A stretch of 64,000 nt of DNA. Origin: Bagarius yarrelli. Lineage: Eukaryota > Chordata > Actinopteri > Siluriformes > Sisoridae. The notes below the pieces were generated by a model. It worked only from the letters and a program-made list of their open reading frames with translations. It did no database searches and was not told the DNA's origin. The stretch is taken from assembly GCA_005784505.1 (NCBI GenBank), contig VCAZ01000001.1, forward strand, positions 7,194,097 to 7,258,096. The letters run 5' to 3'. The position numbers were made by a program, and so were the translations under genes. Below are positions 14,901 through 27,658 of this stretch, piece by piece. Position 1 is the first letter of the stretch; every line of letters begins with the position of its first letter.

Positions 14901-17718
14901 TAAGGAGCAAAACAGATTTTCTTGTAAGAAGTTTTAAAAGGAACCACCTCTCTTACATGGAGAAATTTAAGAGAAAACTATTTAGGGTTACTGAATAAAT
15001 CTGTTTTCCTTAGAGAAACAGTAAATTGAGCTCAGACTGCCATGTTTTCTGCAATGTTAATCATGGAACTGGATTTAGTTTTGCGACCAACTGTGTGATT
15101 ATCCAGGAAATAAACTATTGGAGAGATGATGGGTCACGTGTGGAAGTTTTCCACTCTGTAGTCTGCACATAAAATATTGTGGTTCAACTTGTCATGTGAC
15201 TTCCTGTTTAAAAATTCCAGCATGGAAATAAGATTGAAAGACTCATGTATTTGGGATAAGTATGAAGATAATGTGTGCTGTATTATATTTAATGCAAATT
15301 AAAGAGAAGATCATAATAATAATAATAAAATGTATACTTATGTTAATGTTAAACAAAAAACATACAAAAGCACTTGAAAAAAATGCATGAAGTGAAGAAA
15401 TTATATGATTGTTTTTCTGATTTCGGATCTTTTTAAAACAACTTTACAACAATTGACCAGCCTCATATCGAGCTTCTGGAAGTATATTATAATCTCTATG
15501 AGTATAATAAAATCATTTGTCAGTGATTTCCTCTATATGTATAAAATGTTTACTCCATTGGCACATCCTGTACAGCATAAAAACCCAGTCTTCACATACA
15601 ACCAGCTTTTAACATATGATGTCTCAAATATTTTACCCCTCAAAGCCTTAAAGAAACAGTGGCCCCATTTCATGGAAAAAAAATTCATAAATATCTTCAA
15701 AAAAAAAAAAAAGCTTCAGTGTGAGAGCAGTGTTGTATCTGCGTTGAGCCCAGCCGAGTCCTAAACAGACCCCTCGTGTTTGTGTGTGTGTTCCATGCCT
15801 TCAGATGTTATCATGAAAAGGACACAACCTTTCCCAGCTGACCCTTCAAACAACCAGGACTCAATCGGCCGCGGTTAGTGTGGGAGGCAAGCCAAGAGGA
15901 AAGACAATATTGTTCCAGACCTGGAGACAATAACCTTCTTTCACAAGGAACAGCACGACCACACAGACACGGGCTGAGAAGCAAAATCCATCACAACCAT
16001 CCTGACACGGACGAGCGGTTATCTTTATCTAGCGGCGATAGCCTTAATTAGCATACAGCAAATCAAACACTAATAGACATCATGATGTTTTCTTTTTAAA
16101 AAAAAGATAAGTGTATTACAATAGATGTATATAAAGCAGGCTTTATGGGCTATTATAAAGATTATATGGTATTTAAATGGTATATTTACCCTCTTAAATA
16201 GGTACTGTGCCAAGGACGTCTGAGAAAATATCATCCAAGATGCTGACCTTTCTCAATAATTACAGGCTAGGGTACACTTAGTGTTTATGACTAGGCTCCA
16301 CAACGGCTTAATTAGAAGTGTGTGTCTGTGACACACACACAGTCTAAATATTATTCCTGATCATGATATAAATGTAACTCCTCTTGAAGTTGTATTGATG
16401 CCCCGGGTTACATTAGAAACCACCACATCCAAATGTATTTCTAAGGTCTGGTCACGTTAAACACATTCACCCACCTGACAACCGGCTGTCCATTAGAAAT
16501 CGACAGACTCCGCCCATGTCCATAAACGCTCCAACAAACGCTGGTATAATGTTGACCTAAGAAAATATTTAACCCGTATTAAATTCTTGAATCTGATTGG
16601 TTAGGTACAAAACAGTGTACCAATTGTTAACAAGCTATCTAGCTAGGCTAATCAATATCAATAATATTAGGCTATTTCAAGCTATTTACAGTTTTACATA
16701 GATTATTATATGAAATTGTTTGTTTTATTTATTTTCAGTGCCAAGCTTCCACTGTGGGCCCTTGAGCAAGGCCCTTAACACTCTGTGCTTAGGGTACACT
16801 ATCATAGCTGCCCCTAAACTCCGACACCACAATTTTTAATGCTGAGATATGTAATTAAAAGAATTATGTTAGTTTATCCTCTAATATTTCCAAACAACAG
16901 TTGTTCATGGATGCTGGTAAAGATATAATTGGATCGTCGGCATGGTTACGGTAGCATGGTACAATATGATAGCCGTGTAGCGACTTTATTTGGACAGGGA
17001 GTTGAGATCACAGCATGAAAGAGCGCTCTTTCCAAGCTCTGGGTTTGAGCCAAGCTTTCTATAAATATTTCCGACTCCCAAACTCTTGCCCATGTCTGAT
17101 TTCAACAAAATACAACAGAAAGAATTGCAATGTCAAAGCACTTCTGTGATATTATAATCTACAACCTAAGACACATTTTTAGACGGGTTTCTTACCCTCT
17201 GGTGCGGCTGAGAATGAGCAAAGTTGATTTTTCGCAGGCAGCTTTTTTCTGTTCCTTTGAGACATATTAAAAGGGACCATTCCTGACCATCTGTGGATAG
17301 AGAGAATGAGAGAATAATGAAATGAGATGGAAAAAAAAAACAGGACGAAAGAAAGAATGGAAAAAGGAGCCATAAAAATGAACTGAGATTAAATTCTTTA
17401 TGGTTATAAAGTCTTAGTGTTTAAGTCACTATGTAAAGAGCAGAGCCTCGTGTTTTTAATGAATCTGACCCATAAACCCAGGTAACAGTCAAAGAGTAGG
17501 GGTTACCTATTATTCCTTTTTCGAAAGAATGTCTGTTTAGACTATATTATAATACTATAAGAAGAAAAACAAAAACTTGCACAAACAAAAAAAAAATACA
17601 AAAATCTTGTGCTTTAAGAGGTGGGAAAGTGAAACAAAACACATCTGGGAGTAATTGTGGTGGCTAGCAGAGCTAAAGGAAATGGGCTGTTTGTGTTTAG
17701 TGTTGAATCCAGACACTG

Positions 17719-17751
<33 letters not shown>

Positions 17752-18048
17752 TGAATGACAGGAAGTACCGTGCAAGACCTAAAGGCATTTCAGGAAATCT
17801 GCCCTATTCAACTGATTTAATAAATCTTAACATTAATGCTGGTGTGCTATCATATAAATCTGATAAACAACAGCGCGCTGGGATGCCGCCCAGATTTATA
17901 TTATATTATACATTTATATAATATTATTAGATTATCACATCAGCCTGGTAAACTCAAACACACAAACACACTCAAACACATACTGTAGAGTCTGTCATTA
18001 TTTAGACAGAGATGTCACTGTTATAGCTATGGTAGTTTCTCAGAAGTA

Positions 18049-18081
<33 letters not shown>

Positions 18082-18198
18082 GATTTAACCAGTCGAACTC
18101 TCCAACTTGTAGACAGCTGCCTAAGTTTCTTCTGAGTTAAACATACAATAAATGAAAGGTATGCATTTGTAAACACTGAATACACACCTGTTCTGAGC

Positions 18199-18236
<38 letters not shown>

Positions 18237-21200
18237 AGTACACACATTTGCACACAAACATACAAAAAGTGCTCAGAAGTACACAAATACCGACAGACGC
18301 ACACCTACATGGACGGACAGACACACACACAGAATCAGACAAACATTCTGTTGTAAAATTATTGTCACCCTAGCAACTTCCTGCCCTATGAAATTAGGAT
18401 TCCTAATGTATTAAGCTCAAATTTTACCCAAGTTATTTTTTATTTTTGGAGTATTTTCTAGCCTTCATTAATAGGATATGATTACGGTAAAACGGGGGGA
18501 GGGGTGGTGAGAGTGGGTTAGAGCCCCTAGCCGGGATCGAACCCGGGTCTCCCCAAGCGCACTATATGTGCCTGCGACTTAACTCATTTATTTTTATTTT
18601 CATTGTTTAAAATTAACATGCCGCAGCTTCGAATCAGTTCAATTAGATAGACAAACAGTTAAATGAAGACGAAAAATGTTGCATGGTTGATGTGAAATCA
18701 ATAATCAACAGTATATAAAAAATTATCTTTACCTAATAATTAAACCAAGATACTCAGATACATTTTTATCTTTATCCCTCGTAAAATGATAAATGGTCAC
18801 ATTTTGCCACAGTGGCTACATCGTTCCATCACAATGAATGCAGGAATTGAGGAATGGAGAATTAAATACTAGATAGGATTTAAAATTATGGCTAAAAGTT
18901 GTGATGATCAATGTTTTAAAAATAGTAACACAGTATTACAATAATTACACAGTAATTACACAATAATTATGCATCTGACAACTTTTTTAGCCATTTCTTA
19001 ATACTTTTAATTCTCTTTGTTTTCAGTTGCAGACTAATGCACACATGACACCAATTACAGCTTTAAATGGGTGTGTGTGTGTGTGTGTGTGTGTGTCTGT
19101 GTGTGTGTGTAAGACAGCAAGTCAGAAGAGGTCAGCTCATATGCATGACCCCATATTTTACTGATCCTTTCATCTTAAACATAGACTCTGTAAGTTTTCA
19201 TTTTAAACTCCAGGGCCTCTTAACATTGACTAGCTAATCCTTAAGAAATAATTTTAATCTTTATCCTAATTTTATCTCTTATACTAGTTGTTGACGTTAT
19301 CGTTGTCTGTGGATACTTTGAAATCAATTTGTATTGTTTCGGTGTCTCCAGAAGCATCGCTAGCCTATGAAATAATTTCTATTATATTACTGATAGTACT
19401 GTTACTACTAATAAAACAGATATCCGGGGCCCCTAAAGTGTGCAGGCTCTAAGAACTTGTCAAACTCTTTACCCCTTTAGTTGCACCCCTCAGTGTCCCT
19501 TTAGTTTATTGTAATCTATACAAAAGTTTGTAACAAGCAAACAAGCAAATTATTTCTAATTTCCTCATTCAGGACTAAGTTTACTGTATTGTTTAATGAT
19601 TTAAAAACCTGTAGCTACAATTAATGCTAATAATTAATTAATAATAACGTTTAAAGTAATAAAAACCTTTCATTTAATATTTAAATTACTGTACTTGCTT
19701 GTCTTGCCAAAATGCAGGATATATTTGTAATTTTTTTTTTGGAAGAACAGCCGGGTGTACGTCCTAACGCCAAGACTCATATCGTGAGCTTGAATCCTAA
19801 TAATGCCATGGCTTTACAAAGAGGCAATAAATATAAAATTAAGCATGCTTTTTGACAGTCAGAGCAGGTATCTGTCAGCCCAGAAATGTAAAAAAAAAGG
19901 GCAGATGGGATTTTCAACTGAATAAGGTATGCTGAAATGCAAAAAGATATCATTGGTTGGCTTATTGTATTGCGCTTGTGTTTGTATGATACGGAAAAGA
20001 AGAAGTATTTTTAGGTACTCATGCAAAAAATTTTTAAAATGATCAAAATCGCATACTTCTGTACTATATAGTATGCGAAACTAAGTATGTCACTTGTATT
20101 ATGTAGTAGTGTGAATAAATCCTTAGTTGGGCAAAATACAGAATGCAAAAAGGCTCCCAAATGAATTTTGAAGTACGCATACGATTGCACACTTTACTAC
20201 CCCATGAGCCCCTTGGGAGAGACGACTTTAAGTATTTTAGGAAAAAAAAACATTGTTCCTTGTGGTTAAATTGCACTCATTTACCATCATACAAGTTAAA
20301 CATTATTCAACTTTAAATTTGCACTGCTGTGATGATTATATGTCGTGTGACAATACAGGCATACCACGCTAAATAATACTATATAGTTTTTTAGTATGGA
20401 CTAACTCAAATGTAGTACCTATTTCAGTAGTATGTGATTTTGAAGGGAGCCAAAAGCACAAAAATAGACTAATACAAGACTCTTACTTGGTGTGACATAC
20501 TGTATAGCCCTGACTTGAGTCCTGAGTTGAAGGTAAGATAATTCACAAATCCACACAAGATACACACCTCCGCTGTTGTGTGTGAGGGTGGCACTTGTCT
20601 CGGCATAGCGTCCCTGACTGACACGGTAACCCTGTTCCTGGAGGACTTTGCGGTAAAGCTGCACCTCTGTGTCTGAGGGGACGTGCTGTCCTGTCAACAT
20701 GATGGCCTTCCCCGCACAGCTCCTCTTTGACCAGTGGACCTGAGAGAGACACAAATATAAACACATATGGTAAAAAGAAACCCAAACGGAAATCAATGGG
20801 GAAACAGGTATACAGTGGTGCCTTGACTTACGCATTTAATTCGTTCCGTGACGGATCAAAATAAATTGAAACGCCATTAATCTGTTCTGGGTCCCCAAAA
20901 AAACACTGAAATTTTTTTGTTACATGTTTAATTAGGAAAAATATACAAGTATACAATACAATAGGTTGTTCTGCAAAATACTGGTTTTATTAAGTATAAC
21001 ATACAAAATTTACCTTGGAGATCAGACAACTACACTTGCTAACGCCCATGTCTGACTAGCTATCGAGTAATTCACGGTATGCTGGGGGATTTTATGGCGT
21101 TCACTGTGGCGTTCTTCTTCTTTTTCTTGTGCTGTTTATTGGCGGTTGACAAGCCAACTTTTTACTGGCTCATAACTTGAATTTTAGCTCGCAAGTCAAA

Positions 21201-24200
21201 GCAAAAAAATAGCTAACAGACGGCTCGAGTCTTGAAAAAATTGTTAGTTAGGACACTCGTAAGTCAAGGTACCACTGTATTTATACCTTTTGTTTTTTAG
21301 GGGTGTGTATGTGTGTGTGTGTGTGTGTGCATGTTCAACCAGCCAGACTCTTGTAGACAGCTGCTTATGTTTCTTCCAAGTATTGGCACTGACTAAACAA
21401 AATACCTCATTAAAGAGGTGCAGGGCTGCAAGACTAATATACTCCAAGTAGGGTTATGTTGAAGGGTAAGAGTAGAGCAGGCCAAGTTTACGCTCAGACC
21501 GAGTCCTACGTTGCTAACAACAACATTGATAAATACAAACTAAACATTACCCCATTCTGTTGTTTGAAGTAGTTGTTAGCTAGTAGGATCAAATAGCTGA
21601 TTGAGTTGTTTAGGAAACTTCCTGCATGGTCAGAACCATAAAAGCCATAAAACCCTCTGTCTATGTCAGAGTCTTTCACACATACTGATTCATCTAAATT
21701 ATGGGATTCAGCGCATTCGCCCGAGTCATAGCACATAGGCAAACAGCTGGATTTGACGGATCCTAAGTATTCCAAGTATGAGTCCAAGTATTTGGTGGAT
21801 TTTAAGGATTTGATGAATGCAAAAGCAGTCAGAATCTACACTGACTCAAATGACTCATGCGCCTTGGATTTGTTCAATGAGTGATTCCAAAGGATTCGAA
21901 TTCGTACATCTTTACTTCAAACAGCTGAGTCTGCAGTGTGACGCAACACCAGTCTTAGAGAGTCAGCATGGCCACAAGTGAAACAAATCCGTCTGTAAAT
22001 AATAAAAATTGTATACAATTTTCTTGTGATGTAGAATAATTCAATTAATCAATTCATCAGCATAATAATTCACAAAGCCTTTGAGTTCCACACATATATT
22101 TTGTCGTCCTGATGTGAAGCAGACATTTGAGAAGAATCCATTTTGAAGTAAAGCTTTATTAAAGACTTTACAATAATCCACAGACTTGGACAATAAACAG
22201 TTACACAGGAACCAGAAACCAGGCAAACAAATCTAAAACCAGAGCAGAGATCAATAAACCAGAAACATAAACATGAGCATAAGCATGGAAACGCTTGGTA
22301 TGTTGACTAGCAAACAATACTTCATAATGTGGTCACAGTTTCTGCTAGCTTATAAAGCTAGCAAAAGGAAGTTCAAGTTCAAGAAGCTTCATTGTCATTT
22401 CAACCATATATAGCAGATGCAGTACACAGTGAAACGAAACAACGTTTCTCCAGGACCCCATGGTGCTACACAAAACAACACAGTATTACACAAAACCAAC
22501 AACAAAGAGCTACTGAACAGAACAACACAGAGCTAAAGACTAAGAATAAATTGTCTCAATGACATAAAGTGCATGTGTGCAAACAGTGCAAGACAGACAG
22601 TGCAAAAAAACAATACAAACATTACAACAGACAGTGCAAAAAACACTGACACAGACAACAGACAACACAGAACAAAACATAACGCTGTACAGTACATTTA
22701 GATAGCGCCATAACAGCTTATAGGAATGTGCAGGTAAGAGAGGTATGTGCAGGAAAAAAACAACAAGATTTTTGTGCAATCAGCATTTAAGTGACTGTGC
22801 TTAATAAAAAATGCATTTTGTGTTTCCATGTTGCTGTAAACATCTATCTGTGTTGAGTGTTTGTGTGTAAGTTCGGGTAGTACTAGCAGAAGTGGCTATT
22901 ACTTATGCGAGGGCACGCTTTGTTGGTGGGAATCGTTACACCTTAAATCCAATAAACACCTTTAGGATAAAGTGGAATACAGACTGGGTTCAAGACCTTC
23001 TTAGCCAACATTAGTTAATGCTATTGTAGCTCGAGGAGCAAATTCACACAGCCACAGTCCAAAATCTGGTTAAATACTTTCCGGACGTGTAAAGGTTATA
23101 ACAGGAATTGTTATTATTGTGGAATTTTTATAAAACAAACTCAATCCTGGTTTCACTTTTGTTAAAGCAGTTTTTGCACTTTTACTATTTATTATTAAAC
23201 AATTTTAAACAATTAAATGTATTGATAAAGACCATTAACAAGTTACCTATTAACCTATTTACCTATTAACATGCAACAAAACCTTAAAATATACAGAGGC
23301 AATAGGGAATTAAGGTTACTGGGGCCCCCGTATTATGAGGGGGCCTGTGACAGCTGACCTTTTGAACAATGTGCAGTGTTGTTATTAATACAACATGGAG
23401 CAATTATTTCCCAGATAAAACACGGCTAATAGTCTAATTACTAATAGTGTTACTAGGAAACAGGTTAGCGTGGGTCGCACTTAGCAACATCACGTATTAT
23501 TTAGCAGGTAACAATCTGTTACTGTAAATATAAAGATTATTTGTTTTCTATAGTACAGCGCCGTATTTTCTGACAAAGATGAAGGCCGAATGATAGAAGA
23601 ATGCTTTGTTTAATAAAATTTTTAAAAAAAATTATATGTTCTGAGTACTTTTTGTATGTTGTATAAATATATATATCCAGGCAACGAAGATATATTAACA
23701 AAATAATCTTCAAAAAGGGCGTCATCTATTTATTTTGCCTGGGGCCACCATTTCATCTTGATTATGTCTAAAAATATACACTGAGGTTTTAAATTCTAAG
23801 ACTACAAAAATTAGCTGGAATATGTTTTTATTTATAATCAACTAGAAATAAACTAATGGTTCAGAGTTGATCCTGTACAAACTGAATTCCGAAAAAATTG
23901 GGAGTTTTTTATACACTACGGTAAACATATCCTGTCCCAACTTTTTTGTGACCTTTAGCAGGCATTAAATTTAAAATGAGTTTATTTAGTGAATAAAACT
24001 GTAAAAAAATATATTTTTGGTTATGGTATCTATGTTCCATTGTAAATAAAATATTGGCTCATGTGATTTAAAAGTCTTTTAGTTTTTATTTTTATTCGAA
24101 TTTAAAAACGTCCCATCTTTTCCGGGAATTCGGGTTGTATTATTTTAAGGCTTGTACTTAAATGTAATGGATGTGTGATATTTGCCTATGTTAAATGTGT

Positions 24201-24390
24201 TGCTTAAAAAGAAGATGTAATTTAGCTGTAAGGGTGTAGTCTGTTTAACTGTTCCACATTTCGTGCAGGATCTGCAGAATGCGTAACAGTTATATTTCTC
24301 TCATCTGCTGAACTAAAGCTGCTATTTTATTTCCTTTTTCTCTATCCTTCTGTTCTGTCCTTTCTAGCCCTGTTGTTTCTTTATTACCGT

Positions 24391-24427
<37 letters not shown>

Positions 24428-25155
24428 GTTTCCCTAGGCCTGTTCAGGAAAGTTCGGTAATGAAATAATAATGTTTGAGTCTTGGCTACAGACGGGCCCC
24501 AGGAAACGAAGGCAGCGTTGTAATTGCATGGTTTAGATTAGCATCAGCAGCTGGAGGTCCACAAGAGGAGGAAAGACAGACAGCAGTGACGGTAGAGGAC
24601 TAGCTGATGGACTGAAGTAGTGATAAGAGAAGTAAAGAGAAGTGGAATAAGGCTCTGTGTGGCGAGTAAACGAAATAAAAGAGATATAGGGAAAGAGAAA
24701 GAGGAAGAGAAAGTGGGAGAGAGATACTTTATGATAGGCTTTGGGCATATGAGTTTTCGTCTCTGTGATGTGGCCGAGGTCTGACATGGAATAAAAATAG
24801 AGACAGAGACTGAGAGAGCAAAGCAAAATAGGCGCTTATTAACGCCATTTCCCTTCTAACTGGTAGGCCAGATTTCTCAAAAGCCCCTCGCACTAACAAA
24901 CATCGGACTAACCACCAGAAGAAGTAATTCAAACAATACAATATTCTGCATGTGATTTTATCATTTAAAACTTTATTTAAAAGCTGTGCAAAAGACTTTC
25001 TATAAGATTATTATAACAACAAAGAAGGGGGAGTGACCTTATATATTTTGAAAGGAATGTTTAAGGTCTGGAACATCTGGTTGTGATATAGTGCTTAGAG
25101 CACTATAGAGGCAGAGCAGAACACATGGGGTGAAAACACAGTTAATCTGAACTCG

Positions 25156-25200
<45 letters not shown>

Positions 25201-27259
25201 GAGACAGACTGGCATCACCCATCCTGCATCATGTTCCTAAGACAGGCACCGAAAAGATACGGTGAATAGTTATGGTTATATACAGTGTATCCTGTATCTG
25301 TATGTATGCATGCGTGTACACCAGGGGCAGTTCTACGATTTCATTCTTGGGAGCGCTCTGCCCTCAATACTGTTAGTTACTATAACATCATTATCATCAA
25401 CCAGTATTACTGTTAGCCAGCTAAATAAAAAAACAGTAGACTTCAATAAATGTATCCTTTTTATGACATTAAACCAAAAACTCGATTGCTTTAGTTTGCA
25501 AAGTGTGATGATGTTTATTAACTACAGTATGGAGAATTCTTTCTTCTCACAACTTATCACCTCATCATGTACTGGGCGCTGTATGTAAATAGCTAAATTG
25601 AGATGACACGTTTCCGTAGACGCTGTACACATTGAGTATATAAATGCAGGATAAACGAAAAATATTTTCTATAACCTCCTACACGTTGCAAAACATTTTA
25701 TCAAAGCAATTTTCTTGAAATGGTCTACGAGCACCTCTAAGGAGGAAAAGTTAGGACCCACACTCTTTGGAGGCCCCCTAGAGATCTGCTTTGTTAGTAG
25801 TAACAGTGTGGAATGGTCATGTAACTTGGCGCCCAAACTTATATTCTTTTATAGGGCCCACAATTGCTAGCAGCGCCCCCCTGCATTGTCTTCCACCTCA
25901 GGCTGACATGCAGCACAAGCTATTGCATTAACATTCACAGTTATGGCATTTGGCAGACCTTCTTATCCAGAACGACTTACATTTATCTCTTTTTAAAACT
26001 TGCTGGTGCTTGGTGGGTAATCGAACCTTATCGGTTAGTAGTCCAATACCTTAAACACTGCACTACAACTTCTATCAAAGGGTTAAATTAAATCATTTTA
26101 TCGACATGTATTGCATTTCTTCATTATTTCCATATTTATTTAAAAAGTAAAAATGATACTTTTAATAAATGTTGGTAGTTTGATAGTTAAGGAGGGCTAA
26201 AGCTTCTTTAAATGGGGTCTAGAACAGCTCCTGCTGCAAACATAACCAGGCAGAAAAGAGCATCTCCGAGAACAGCATTAAAGGCAATTCTCATTCAAAA
26301 ACACCCTGTTGTAAATAAGCAACTATGCATTTTAGAGTCTTGGTGTGTCTGAAAGAAAAAGGCATGAACTGTGAAGAAGTGGGAAAGAAAAAACTATGAG
26401 AGGAAAGGAGGGAGAGGGAGAGAGAGAAAAAGAGAGATATAACGTAACAACATTAGGGTCTCCTGTTTTCACATTCTGTCCCTCCTATGACTCAGGTCTA
26501 AGATTGGGTCAGCGTGTCTATGTGTGTGTCTGGTGACAGCACATGCTGGTACCAAATTCCACAGGACAACTATATTTAAATTCTACTATATTTAAATGTC
26601 CTAGCTCCTTCTCCTGTCTCTAAAGGTCGTAACTCCTGCTGTGTCTCTCACAGAGCTGTCTCTCTGCTGTGTTTTAGTAAGCTCACCGTACAAAAAACTC
26701 ATAATGATTAAAACACACTTCTCCTGCTTTGTTCCACCAATATAAGCATGCCTGGCTGGCGCAATCGTCAGAATAACTTTGAGTAAGTCTCCGAGGCATG
26801 TTGGTCATGTGGTAAAACGCTGTAGAATGGAATAATATGTTAATTATAGAGAAAGACACCTGATCCAAGTTGCCTGTCATAACAGACGCTAATTAAGATA
26901 CTGATAAATGAATGGGAATAAAACGAAGCTAAAGATGATTTAACCTGTTCAAATAGTCTGAAAGGAAAATTATTAGGCTAAACGTAACCTTACATTTACA
27001 GCATTTGGCAGACGCCCAGATCTTCCAATTAGCAGTCCAACACCTTAACTATTTTGCTACCACTTCCCCCAATTCCCCCAATTTTATCCCCTTTCATGGC
27101 TGTATAATAGTCAGTTATAAACCTATGAATAATTTAGTAATTACAATGAAGATAAAATAAAAGAACTAAAGCATAAATAGACTCAACATTTCCTCAAAGA
27201 CAGGGTTTAATTGCACAAATACTTCTATTTAAATCATTGCATTGGACCTAATCTAACCT

Positions 27260-27305
<46 letters not shown>

Positions 27306-27604
27306 TAAGAGTCTTGATAGTGAAAAGAAGACAGAGAATGGGTTTTGTTAGTATTCAGTAACAGACTCAGGCCCTGACTGTCCATGCAAAGTGGATGCTT
27401 TGCTTGGTAACAGGCGGAAGTTTTGGCAACAAAACTCAGCATTTTATTCAAGCTTTTCCCGATTCCGCTTCCTTCTCACTTACTCACTTACTCACTCCCT
27501 CCCTCTCTCTCTCTCTCTCTCTTTGTTTTACCCCCTTCCTCTCTCTCTTTCTCTCTCTCTTTCTCTCACTCGCTCGCTTTCTCTCTCTTCCTCTCTTTTT
27601 CCCC

Positions 27605-27658
<54 letters not shown>

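Noticed and set aside
18495..18590. Possible tRNA gene on minus
   Set aside because: Only the T-arm folds; acceptor, D and anticodon arms are missing.
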